This document shows, one piece after another, positions 1 to 8,100 of a stretch of 9,257 nt of DNA. Position 1 is the first letter of the stretch. Every line of letters begins with the position of its first letter. The DNA comes from Candidatus Hydrogenedens sp. GTDB taxonomy: Bacteria; Hydrogenedentota; Hydrogenedentia; Hydrogenedentales; Hydrogenedentaceae. The stretch lies in NCBI GenBank assembly GCA_020216745.1, contig JAIWNQ010000293.1, forward strand, positions 1 through 9,257, in the 5' to 3' direction. The notes below the pieces were generated by a model. That model did not search any database. It was not told the DNA's origin and saw only the letters and a program-made list of their open reading frames with translations. Made by a program: the position numbers and the translations under genes.

Positions 1-111
1 CCTCTTTTAGAGGGGCCAGGGGTGTGTGCTCCCCCTCTTTTAGAGGGGCCAGGGGTGTGTGCTCCCCCTCTTTTAGAGGGGCCAGGGGTGTGCCTCCCTC
101 TTTCAGAGGGG
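1..111. repeat. Left array: 33-bp palindrome-containing repeats (at least three units, truncated)
   Basis: The core CCTCTTTTAGAGGGG starts at 1, 34 and 67, a period of 33 bp. A shorter, diverged copy follows at 97 (CCTCTTTCAGAGGGG). Each full unit holds the 17-bp inverted repeat CCCCTCT-TTT-AGAGGGG plus a spacer beginning CCAGGGGTGTG. On the minus strand the units are read as the 11-residue peptide TPLAPLKEGEH at the C-terminal side of the DUF559 domain. The first copy is cut by the window edge. Confidence 0.9.
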
Positions 112-1651
112 TTAATTCCTCTTTCAAATACTCCATCACACCATCCAAATTATGTCTAACATCTTCATCTTTGATGTGTATGACTTTTAATCCAATATTT
201 TTGAGATATTCATCTCTCTCTTTATCATATTCTTCTTTATCAACATGGCTTGAACCATCAATTTCAATTACGACACCAATATCCTTTATAAAGAAATCAA
301 CAATATAGTTCCCTATGATCTTTTGTCTATCAAAGTCTAAATTCATAAATTGTCTATTCCTAACTCGCTTCCAGAATAAAACTTCTGAGAGGTTTCCAGC
401 TTTTCTGAGTTCGCGTGCTCTCTCTTTTAGGTCGGAGTTATAAGGGAGTTGGTACCATTTTAACACCCCTTTATCCCCTCTATCAGAGGGGAATACCCCT
501 TTATCCCCTCTATCAGAGGGACACTCCCCTTGGTCCCCTCTATTAGAGGGGAATACCCCTTTATCCCCTCTATTAGAGGGACACTCCCCTTGGTCCCCTC
601 TATCAGAGGGACACTCCCCTTGGTCCCCTCTATTAGAGGGACACTCCCCTTGGTCCCCTCTATTAGAGGGGAATACCCCTTTATCCCCTCTATTAGAGGG
701 GAACACCCCTTGGTCCCCTCTATTAGAGGGGAACACCCCTTGGTCCCCTCTATTAGAGGGGAATGGTTGAGACCAAATTCTATCAAGGGTAATTACATAG
801 TTTGAGTTTTTAACAAACTTCGGTTTGTTCCAAATCTTTACCAGTTCATCTTCGAACTGCGAGATAAAATCAATAACCTTAAAAGCTATATCTTTCAAAA
901 TTTGTAGTTGATTAACTCTGTCTGCACTCCATTCATCTGCACCTTCCCAAAAGTATTGATAACTCCAAAGTTTAAACTGTTCTTGTAAAAATGCTTTGGC
1001 GTTTTTATTAATGAAAAAATCTACTTCGCTTTGCTTCTCAAATATCCTAAAAGCCTTCTCTAAATTCTCTTCATCTATCTTTATATCTTTTTTCTTAAGT
1101 GCCTTTAAAATGTCTTCTACTTTTGTTGTTCTACCTCTTTCGGAATAGAAAACATTAAAAACTATTGTTTTATCATCTTTTACTTCTTTAAGTCTGTAAA
1201 TCAAATTCCTTCGTTCATTCGCTTTTTTGTTTTCAATATTAGAGGCGTCGAAGTAAAACTTTAAGTTGTCGAATTCCACTGGAATGCTTCTGAAAATTCT
1301 ATCGGTTTTGACATAGTAAAGCATATGTGTCTTCCAAAAAAGAACCACATCTTTATCACTCGTATAAACTTTTTCATATACATTATTATGAAAAGGGGTG
1401 GAGTTGAAATAGATGGAGCCACTCTCTGTAAAGTATCTGCTGAAAAATGAGTAAAGTTTATCAAAGATCTCTTCCCGGAATGATGGGTATTTTTCTAATG
1501 CCTTTTCTATATCTGCTTTTATTAACTCTTCAATTTTCTGATAGTAATTTGATTTTATTCTCATAAGATTAACAAAGCCACCTTGTCCTTCGACTTTGGC
1601 GCCGATGAATACATCCTGTAATGCTTGGTAGAATTTTTGTTCCTGGGTCAT
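1..1651 (-). CDS. DNA methyltransferase N-terminal region fused in frame through 30-bp repeats to a DUF559 endonuclease (partial, open at left edge)
   Basis: The frame is open from an ATG at 1651 to the window edge, giving 550 codons without a stop. AAAGGA lies 9 bases before the ATG and supports the start. Residues 1-296 (starting MTQEQKFYQALQDVFIGAKV, ending VITLDRI then WSQPF) match from memory the helical N-terminal region of large site-specific adenine methyltransferases of the type III Mod kind. In those proteins the catalytic core with its DPPY-type motif comes later. Here, right after the conserved VITLDRI, residues 297-396 are ten decapeptides of the FPSNRGDQGV type. Residues about 397-512 are a DUF559 domain: the DLKERARELRK start, YIVDFF with D452, and VVIEIDGSSH with E463, D465 and H469 are the putative PD-(D/E)XK nuclease residues. 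Residues from 513 are TPLAPLKEGEH repeats. No methyltransferase catalytic motif is in the window, so it either resumes left of position 1 or is lost. Domain assignments are confident; the biological meaning of the fusion is inferred. Confidence 0.8.
   Translation of the reverse strand, partial: MTQEQKFYQALQDVFIGAKVEGQGGFVNLMRIKSNYYQKIEELIKADIEKALEKYPSFREEIFDKLYSFFSRYFTESGSIYFNSTPFHNNVYEKVYTSDKDVVLFWKTHMLYYVKTDRIFRSIPVEFDNLKFYFDASNIENKKANERRNLIYRLKEVKDDKTIVFNVFYSERGRTTKVEDILKALKKKDIKIDEENLEKAFRIFEKQSEVDFFINKNAKAFLQEQFKLWSYQYFWEGADEWSADRVNQLQILKDIAFKVIDFISQFEDELVKIWNKPKFVKNSNYVITLDRIWSQPFPSNRGDQGVFPSNRGDQGVFPSNRGDKGVFPSNRGDQGECPSNRGDQGECPSDRGDQGECPSNRGDKGVFPSNRGDQGECPSDRGDKGVFPSDRGDKGVLKWYQLPYNSDLKERARELRKAGNLSEVLFWKRVRNRQFMNLDFDRQKIIGNYIVDFFIKDIGVVIEIDGSSHVDKEEYDKERDEYLKNIGLKVIHIKDEDVRHNLDGVMEYLKEELTPLKEGGTPLAPLKEGEHTPLAPLKEGEHTPLAPLKE
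464..763. repeat. Right array: ten exact 30-bp palindrome-containing repeats
   Basis: Ten units of exactly 30 bp fill 300 bp. The core CCCCTCTATYAGAGGG(G) starts at 475, 505, 535 and so on to 745. Spacers vary between two kinds: AACACCCCTTGGT or AATACCCCTTTAT after a full 17-bp palindrome, and ACACTCCCCTTGGT after a palindrome one G short. A second overlapping hairpin (AGGGG-AACA-CCCCT) is possible in each full unit. On the minus strand the unit has no stop in two of three frames. The frame actually used reads FPSNRGDQGV or CPSDRGDQGE variants and links the methyltransferase part to the nuclease. Confidence 0.95.
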
Positions 1652-1660
1652 GCTACCATA

Positions 1661-1723
1661 TCCTTTCAATGATTGGGACTCTGGACGTTTTTGTTTTTCT
1701 TTTCTATTTTGATTTTTATTATA
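1661..1723 (-). promoter_or_regulatory. Ribosome binding site and possible -10 box of the methyltransferase/DUF559 gene
   Basis: AAAGGA at 1666-1661 sits 9 bases before the ATG at 1651 and fixes the start. A TATAAT hexamer on the minus strand at 1723-1718 could be a -10 box, but no good -35 hexamer lies 16-18 bp upstream, so the promoter part is weak. The rest of the 1652-1851 spacer is T-rich with no gene or clear terminator seen. Confidence 0.4.
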
Positions 1724-1851
1724 AACTAAAAGTGGTTTGTTTTTTAATTCATTATGTGTTTGTTAGTTTGGGTCTGGTATTTTTATATTTTATATTATGT
1801 AGTGGTGATTCAAAAATGTTTTTTGCCAGTTTGGTTTTTTGAAGGGATATG

Positions 1852-3264
1852 TTATGGTTGGGTTTTTAATGTGGGTGAAATTCCTACTTTTGTTTTTGTC
1901 CAGCCGTCTGTGCGGAAGATGGAGAGGGTTAGTATGTAACGGACAAAATGAGCGAGTAGTATTACGTTCCAAACGCGGTATGTGTTTAGTAGGTTTAGTA
2001 GATATAATATTTCGCAGGTACCTAATAATACTCCGAACTGGGAAATAAGTGCGATGAACATGGGCATTCGTGTTGCACCTGCCCCTTGAATTCCACCTGT
2101 CATTGCTAAGGTTGCGGGTAGTAAGATGCCAGAGAAGGCTAAACATTGAAGTAGTGCACGTCCATAGTCAATTACCAAATCTGATTGAGCATTGAAGATA
2201 TTCAGTAGTGATGTAGGAAAGAAGGTGAATGCGATTCCGATGGTTGCACCCCATAACGCACCTAAGTATGCCCCAGCCTGTACTGCTTTTTTACCGCGTT
2301 CAGGGACGCCTGCTCCGATGTTTTGTCCCATTACGGTGGCGCAGGCAGACCGTAACCCGAAGGATGTCCATGTCACCAGTGAGAATAATTGATTGTAACA
2401 GATAGTATATGCGGATTGTCCTGCGGTGCTATTTGGTAGAGTGCTTATATATTTTATTAGAAGAACGCCTGCCACGTTTAATACGACTCCCTGAATTCCG
2501 GTGGGTATTCCGACACGCAGGAGTACTTTTAGTATTTCTGGGTCGGGTAGCCATTTCCAACGTGGTGGGAGTTCTATTAGCGTTCTGCCTCGAATAATGA
2601 GTATGAATGCCACTATGAGGGATACGGCAGGAGCAAGGACTGTTCCAATGCCTGCCCCAAATACGCCTAATGATGGGAATAATCCCAATCCTGTGATTAA
2701 GATGAAGCTGATGATAATATTTAATACAGCACTTAGTATGTTGAGTTTTAATGCTAATTTTGGTTCGCCAGATGCCTGAAGAGCACCTGTGATTAATATC
2801 ATAAGAAATAGAGTCCAATTGAATAGGAACAGGAGTCGTAAGTAGGGAAGTGCTTGTTGGTATACAATGTCCTCTACACCGATAAATCGTAATAGGATCG
2901 GTGATAGCCAGTAACCTAATGGGGCTACTACAAAAACGAGAAATAATGCTCCTGTAAGAAGTGCTTCGAAGAAAACGATGCTAACCATTTTTCGGTCTTG
3001 TTTGCCTGCATAACGTGCAATTAGCACATTCATGCCGTGTGAGATGGAGGCTATTAGGACAACGATAACGATGAATAGTTGCCATGAAACACCGACTGCA
3101 GCGTTAGCCTCGTTATTTTTGCCGGGAACAAAATGACCTATTAATACCTGGTCAATAAATCCGTGGATACCGTTAATTAGATTTAACAAGACCAGAGGCC
3201 AAGTTAGCTTCCACAGGGAGTTTAATATGTTCCCAGATACGATGTCGTGGTCAAACCTTTTCAT
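1852..3264 (-). CDS. MATE family multidrug/cation antiporter
   Basis: Complete 470-residue protein, the normal length for the MATE family (about 440-500). These inner-membrane exporters move drugs or other organic cations out of the cell in exchange for sodium ions or protons. The sequence is almost entirely hydrophobic segments compatible with twelve membrane helices. The pseudo-twofold repeat of the family shows: LWKLTWPLVLLNLINGIHGF near residue 17 is echoed by LLRVGIPTGIQGVVLNVAGV in the second half, each followed by a small-residue-rich helix. GALQASGEPKLALK in the first half and GGIQGAGATRMPMF in the second are the paired family loops. The closest subtype (NorM-like or DinF-like) cannot be set by eye, and the substrate is unknown. 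No strong ribosome site precedes the ATG at 3264. It is transcribed away from the oxidoreductase gene and towards the methyltransferase fusion, 200 bp apart, so an operon is not evident. Confidence 0.93.
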   Translation of the reverse strand: MKRFDHDIVSGNILNSLWKLTWPLVLLNLINGIHGFIDQVLIGHFVPGKNNEANAAVGVSWQLFIVIVVLIASISHGMNVLIARYAGKQDRKMVSIVFFEALLTGALFLVFVVAPLGYWLSPILLRFIGVEDIVYQQALPYLRLLFLFNWTLFLMILITGALQASGEPKLALKLNILSAVLNIIISFILITGLGLFPSLGVFGAGIGTVLAPAVSLIVAFILIIRGRTLIELPPRWKWLPDPEILKVLLRVGIPTGIQGVVLNVAGVLLIKYISTLPNSTAGQSAYTICYNQLFSLVTWTSFGLRSACATVMGQNIGAGVPERGKKAVQAGAYLGALWGATIGIAFTFFPTSLLNIFNAQSDLVIDYGRALLQCLAFSGILLPATLAMTGGIQGAGATRMPMFIALISQFGVLLGTCEILYLLNLLNTYRVWNVILLAHFVRYILTLSIFRTDGWTKTKVGISPTLKTQP

Positions 3265-3433
3265 AAACGTTTTGCGGTGTCTCTTGTTTTAATGAATTAG
3301 GGGAAAGAATGATAACATAAATTGATGTTGTCATTTTCCTAATATTTTAACTTAAATCGAAACATAAATGTTCTTCTCCTTTGGAAAGGGAAAGTTATGA
3401 TTTGCAAACAATAGATAAAACTTCACATACTTA

Positions 3434-3463
3434 TTGGGTATTTCCAAAATGGAACTTTAATAT
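3434..3463 (+). promoter_or_regulatory. Possible promoter with an embedded inverted repeat upstream of the oxidoreductase
   Basis: TTGGGT at 3434-3439 and TAATAT at 3458-3463 are spaced 18 bp, a weak sigma-70-like pair ending 46 bp before the ATG. The spacer contains the inverted repeat TTCCA-AAA-TGGAA (3442-3454), placed where a repressor would block polymerase. Both calls are by eye. Confidence 0.3.
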
Positions 3464-3509
3464 ACATTTCGCCTTAAAATAAAAATTTTCAATTAAAGGA
3501 GATACTTTT

Positions 3510-4757
3510 ATGAGTGAACAATTCAAACTTACACGCAGACAGTTTAACAAAGCAGCTGCAATCGCCACTTTTGCAGTTATCTCAAAAAACATTGAAGCAG
3601 GAGAAACCAATAGTGGAACATTGAAAGTTGGTCTGATTGGTTGTGGAGGCAGAGGCTTTGGTGCAGTTAAAGACTGCATGGATGGTAACGATAATATTAA
3701 AATCATCGCTTTGGCGGATGGCTTTGAAGACCGCTTAAAAGATTGTCGCAAAAAATTAGAGAGTATGCAAGGCAGAGCTTACAAAGGCAAGGTCGATATT
3801 AAAGATGACCATTGCTTTGTTGGACTGGATGCATACAAGAAGATTTTAGAGACCGATATTGATATCGTTATTCATGCCACACCTCCGTATGCACGACCTC
3901 AGCATATAGAAGCTGCGGTTGAGGCGGGAAAACATATTTTTACAGAGAAACCAATAGCAGTAGACCCTGTTGGTGTTCGTCGATTTATGAAGGCTGTTCA
4001 AAAAGCCAAGGAAAAAGGTTTATGTTTTGCCACAGGGACACAAAGACGTTCGAGTAATGCGTACCGTGAAACGGTAAAGAAAATCCAAGACGGTGCCATC
4101 GGTGAAATTATTGCTGCCCGCGCTTATTGGAATGGTGATTTACCGTTTTGCCACGAACGCAAACCTGGTTGGAGTGATTTAGAATACCGCTTGCGCAATT
4201 GGTATAACCAGATATGGACTTGTGGAGATAATATTGTTGAACAACATATCCATAATATCGATGTTATTAACTGGATTATGGGTACACACCCTGTGAAAGT
4301 CGTTGCCTCTGGAGGACGTGCATGGAAACCACGTGAAGAGAAATACGGAGACCTTTGGGACCACTTCGAATGTGACTTTGAGTATCCTAATGGTGTTCAC
4401 ATGTTCAGCTTCTCAAGACATTGGAATAATTCGAAGAATGACGTATTCGAACAAGTGTTCGGCACCAAAGGTAAGAGCATGTGCAATGATATGGGCAAAG
4501 ATACGATGAATCCTTATGTTCAGGAGCACGTCGACCTTATTAAAGCTATTCGTGGTGAGGCACCATACCTTAATACGGGTATAGAAACGGCGGAAAGCAC
4601 AATGACAGCTATTATGGGACGTATGTCTGCATATACAGGACAGGAACTTACATGGGATGACGCACTCAACTCCGACCTGAGCCTTGTTCCTGACGAATTA
4701 GACTGGAGTAAACCCTATCCCATAGGACCTATACCTGTTCCTGGCGAAACAAAATAA
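3510..4757 (+). CDS. Tat-exported Gfo/Idh/MocA family oxidoreductase
   Basis: Complete 415-residue NAD(P)-dependent oxidoreductase of the Gfo/Idh/MocA family, which acts on sugars, inositols and related polyols. AAGGAG lies 8 bases before the ATG. Residues 8-14 (TRRQFNK) match the twin-arginine consensus, with a modest hydrophobic stretch (15-25) and a possible cleavage after residue 30, so export of the folded, cofactor-loaded enzyme is likely. The Rossmann fold starts at VGLIGCGGRG (residues 40-49). The family TEKP motif holds the catalytic lysine at K147. EQHIHNID (244-251) aligns with the D-x-x-x-H-N-x-D active-site segment, with Glu244 in the usual Asp position, H248 and D251. The C-terminal half resembles the bacterial-type C-terminal domain common in Planctomycetes-like genomes. 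The substrate cannot be read from sequence. A hairpin terminator follows and no co-directional neighbour is close, so it is probably transcribed alone. Confidence 0.92.
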   Translation: MSEQFKLTRRQFNKAAAIATFAVISKNIEAGETNSGTLKVGLIGCGGRGFGAVKDCMDGNDNIKIIALADGFEDRLKDCRKKLESMQGRAYKGKVDIKDDHCFVGLDAYKKILETDIDIVIHATPPYARPQHIEAAVEAGKHIFTEKPIAVDPVGVRRFMKAVQKAKEKGLCFATGTQRRSSNAYRETVKKIQDGAIGEIIAARAYWNGDLPFCHERKPGWSDLEYRLRNWYNQIWTCGDNIVEQHIHNIDVINWIMGTHPVKVVASGGRAWKPREEKYGDLWDHFECDFEYPNGVHMFSFSRHWNNSKNDVFEQVFGTKGKSMCNDMGKDTMNPYVQEHVDLIKAIRGEAPYLNTGIETAESTMTAIMGRMSAYTGQELTWDDALNSDLSLVPDELDWSKPYPIGPIPVPGETK

Positions 4758-4782
4758 ACGATTGATAATCAATAATTCTTTG

Positions 4783-4820
4783 TGGCAGAAAAGAAACGTG
4801 ACTCTTCTCTGCCAACTTTT
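4783..4820 (+). terminator. Rho-independent terminator after the oxidoreductase
   Basis: TGGCAGA (4783-4789) pairs with TCTGCCA (4808-4814). One A/C mismatch then interrupts the stem before AAGA (4791-4794) pairs with TCTT (4803-4806), leaving an 8-base loop. ACTTTTATT follows. It begins 26 bases after the stop codon. Confidence 0.75.
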
Positions 4821-4975
4821 ATTATTATCCCGACTTTTTATTAAACTATAAAAGTGTTTACACTTTACAATCAGAATTAATTAAAAAGGATAATTGAAAA
4901 GGCAATATAAGTTTAATCATTATTATAAAATTTGTAATGAATTTAGATTCTGATTTTATTATTTATATTTTCAAT
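4821..4975. other. AT-rich spacer with a perfect 16-bp palindrome at 4851-4866
   Basis: This is part of the 394-bp gene-free stretch 4758-5151. It holds no supportable coding region. AAAGTGT-TT-ACACTTT (4851-4866) is an inverted repeat with 7-bp arms around a 2-base centre, about 110 bp upstream of the best promoter of the surface-protein gene. It could be an operator, but this is only shape-based. The remainder is A/T-rich sequence. Confidence 0.4.
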
Positions 4976-5004
4976 TTGACACTAAGTAATTTTTATTTTA
5001 AAAT
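4976..5004 (+). promoter_or_regulatory. Sigma-70-type promoter of the giant secreted protein gene
   Basis: A perfect -35 TTGACA (4976-4981) and a -10 TAAAAT (4999-5004) are separated by the optimal 17 bp. The predicted start near 5011 leaves a leader of about 140 nt. A weaker second pair, TTTACA (5059-5064) and TATAAG (5084-5089), has a 19-bp gap and could be an alternative nearer the gene. Confidence 0.6.
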
Positions 5005-5151
5005 TAAATAGGCTGTAATAAAACAAAAAATTTTTTTGGGAATAAAATTTTTTACACATTTACAAAAAAAGATGGTAAAATGCTATAAGAAGGCAATTAA
5101 TTAGCGGTAAAAAGGTAAAAATGAATAGATAACTAAGGAAAGGAGAAAAAA

Positions 5152-8100
5152 ATGAGTAAGATTCAGGGAAATGGAAAATTTTATTTTCAAAAAGCATGTG
5201 TAATACTGCTGATGGTAAGTGCGGTAGTATTTACCCTTGCAATGCGGGCAGAAGCGGTGAATTCTGTTCGTGGTCAGGTAGTGAATGCTGTTAGTGGCAA
5301 ACCTATTGCAGGAGTGACAGTAGAGATTAGTATTGCAGATGTGAAACAAAGTACAGAACCAGTACTGACAGATGAAAATGGGCGGTTTGAGTTTCCAGAT
5401 TTAGGAGATTTGCAACCGCCATATCGGTTAGATTTTACGAAACGGAAATATAAAGCGAAAACAATTCAGCCGGTTGATAGTGGTGCTGACTTGTCTGTTC
5501 AGTTAGAGCCAGGAAATATACAAAGACCTTTTAAGCCATTGGTGTTTAGCGGTCCACGTAGTGTTCGTATAACATGGGATGCAAATCCAGAGTATAATAT
5601 TGCTGGGTATAACATTTATCGCAAATCAGGAACTAATAATGTATGGGAGAGGCTCAATAATCCGAACTCGAAACCTTATGAGGGGTATATGAAAGAGCTG
5701 GAGTATGTAGACGAACAAATTCAAGTTGGTGTTATGTATCAATATGCGATTCAGGCGGTGAGTGATGTAGATAGATATACTGGTTTATCGGATGCTTCTG
5801 ATTGGGTACAGGGTGAGTATTTAACTGTATTTTTCCCAGAAAAGGTTACCTATAAGGAAGAAAATTTATATTTATGGGAAAAAGACCCACAAAATCCCCA
5901 AGAGTGGCAAATTCGGATACCTGTTTGTTCAAAATCGGTGTATGATGTTTCAGCGACATCTATTCAGATAGACTCAGAATTGCCGGGTGGTCTAATAATA
6001 GACCCTAAGTCAATAACCGTAGAGCCATCTGGTATTACAGCAGGCATGATGATGGGTGCTAACGCTATAGTGAATGAAAATAAAATTAATGTTCGTATTG
6101 CAGCAGCTGGAGTAGAAGCAGAAAGTCTTTATGGCTCAGGGATACTATTTAATATTATTGCGAAACCTAATCGTTCTCTTATTGATGAATGTGGTCTTTT
6201 ACATTTAATCCCAGATGATGGGGGGGGAAATGGTGTCCGTTTATACGATGTAATTTCAGATATGACATCTCCAATTAAAGAATTACTTCTTCGTGACGGA
6301 CAGTTGTGTGTTACGGGTTCATGTGTTCATGGTGATGCGAACAACGATGGAATTGTTGATGAACAAGATGCTCGATATGTATTAGCCTATTGGGTGAAAA
6401 AAGTGCAAGGCAATAATTGTTTTCCAGGGTCAGCAGATATAAATTTAGATGGTTTAGTAGATAGTGCAGATTCAAGCTTAATTCTACGGTGGTTAGAAGG
6501 TAAGAGTATTACTCCTCCAAAAATAAAAGCAGATGTGAAATCCACCGGAGATTATATTGCTGGATTGAAAATGTTAGCAGATGGGGGGTCAATGTCAGCA
6601 CAGGCACAGTTAGCATCATTACAAAAAGAGAATGTTGGAGTTAAAGTTTGGTTTAGAGGCACATTAGAAGGTAGTGCTGGAAGTGATAAATGGATAGCGA
6701 TTGTGGCAGATGAGGTGTCTAATGCCGCAGGTTTTGAATTTGTTTTGAACTATGACCCAGAATTTGCGGAAATAAAACAGATTAAACCTGTCACTGCTGC
6801 CAATATTTGGAGATGGGATTATGCAGTTTATCAAACGGAGACAGGAAGTACCAGTGCACGGATTACAGGTGCAAGTGATGAGAATTTAGGGATTACAGGT
6901 GAAGTAGAGTTAGTAAAAGTGAAATTTAAGATTAAGCGGACGGGTAAAGGTGATATTAAATTCGTTCAGGTGCAGATTCATGATAAATATGGTCATACCC
7001 CACGTTTTGATGACCCACTTGCTCCAAAGATTTTAGACCCTGAACCAGTAGAAGTTGAGGGTGAAGGTGAACCCACTGAGGGTGAAGGTATTATTGAAGG
7101 TGCTATTGAGGGTGTGCCAGAAGGATTTCCAGAGGGAGTAGTTGAAGGTGAAGGAGAAGGTTCTATTGAAAATGTATCAGTACCAAATGTTATTGGTAAG
7201 CCGGTGGAGGAAGCATCTGGAATAATTCAGGAAGCTTCATTATCGGTTGGTGCAATTATTGGAATTTGTACCAATGACTTTCCACCGGGGACAGTGGTTG
7301 ACCAGATACCATCGGGTGAAAATACAGTGGAGATAGGAACTATAGTTGATTTGCTTATCTCTTGTGGGCCATGTGTTACAATACCCGATGTTGTAAATCT
7401 AAATGTTGATATGGCAGAACAAGAAATACTTGGTGCTGGTTTGAGGGTTGGAGAAATAATAGAAGTATGTAATGATAATGCACCTGCGGGACTTGTTATG
7501 GCTCAAGAACCGGCAGCAATTGAGTACTCGTGTATTGGTATAAATACAGAAGAAGTATCTGTCGATTTGTGGGTATCATCAGGACCATGCACTGTTAATG
7601 AGTTAACTATTACTCAAGAAGTGACAGGGGCAGGTGTTATCGGGAATAACTATATACCAGGTAATAATGCAACAGTAAGGGTAACATTTAATAATGAAAC
7701 AGGAAGTTTGATATATGCGTTAGGGTTGACATGTGTTTTGCCAGCGGGATGGCAATATCAAGGAGGTGATAACCAGCCTCCAATAGCACCGGCTGTGGGA
7801 ACAGTATCTGATGGAGTTAATCCATTAGAGTTTGTTTGGATATATGTTCCGTCATTCCCGTTAATTTTAGAATTTAACGTGAGTATACCTTCGGGAGCAG
7901 AAGGTCCTTGTTCAATACAGACACAGGGTTTGTATCGCACATTTTCAAGTGGTCAGCTTTATACGAATATTGCAACAACAGATTTTGCAGGTGCAATTGT
8001 GCAAGAAGGGACACCTGAGGGCGTAATAGAAGGAGCGGTCGAAGGTCCTCCAGAAGGAGTTGTGGAAGGCACACCCGAAGGGGTAGTGGAAGGTACCCCC

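Larger units (their letters stand above)
1..763 (-). mobile_element. Candidate repeat-armed DUF559 endonuclease cassette inserted within a methyltransferase gene
   Basis: A DUF559 nuclease coding segment (about 463-116) is bracketed by two arrays sharing a palindromic core. The right array is ten 30-bp units. The left array is at least three 33-bp units, cut by the window edge. Compared on opposite strands the spacers match: the minus-strand right unit reads ACCAAGGGGTGTT after the core, and the plus-strand left unit reads CCAGGGGTGTG. The arms are therefore inverted relative to each other, as in terminal inverted repeats. The visible right junction falls directly after a conserved methyltransferase segment. 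No target duplication can be checked because the left junction is outside the window. Calling it mobile is inference from the arrangement and from DUF559 being a Vsr-like nuclease family. Fusion by recombination between repeats is the alternative. Confidence 0.5.

Noticed and set aside
464..466. GTG as an independent start for a standalone DUF559 protein
   Set aside because: It directly abuts the repeat array with no properly spaced ribosome site, and the frame is already open from the well-supported ATG at 1651. Internal initiation cannot be excluded.
464..763. CRISPR-like array of ten 30-bp repeats
   Set aside because: Units abut with no unique spacers, each unit is itself a palindrome plus near-identical spacer, and the array is read in frame inside a gene. 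No cas gene is nearby.
460..805. Open frames made of SPLIEGTKG (minus) or VPSIRGTLPL (plus) repeats
   Set aside because: They are by-products of a 30-bp repeat without stops in several frames. The continuous frame linking the methyltransferase and DUF559 parts is the better coding call.
1621..2600. Plus-strand small open frames over the spacer and the MATE gene
   Set aside because: They overlap a convincing MATE gene in antisense or lie in T-rich spacer, and their sequences look like no protein family.
3378..3389. Short inverted repeat CCTTT-GG-AAAGG between the MATE and oxidoreductase genes
   Set aside because: Arms of five bases with no promoter elements around it; expected by chance in such a spacer.
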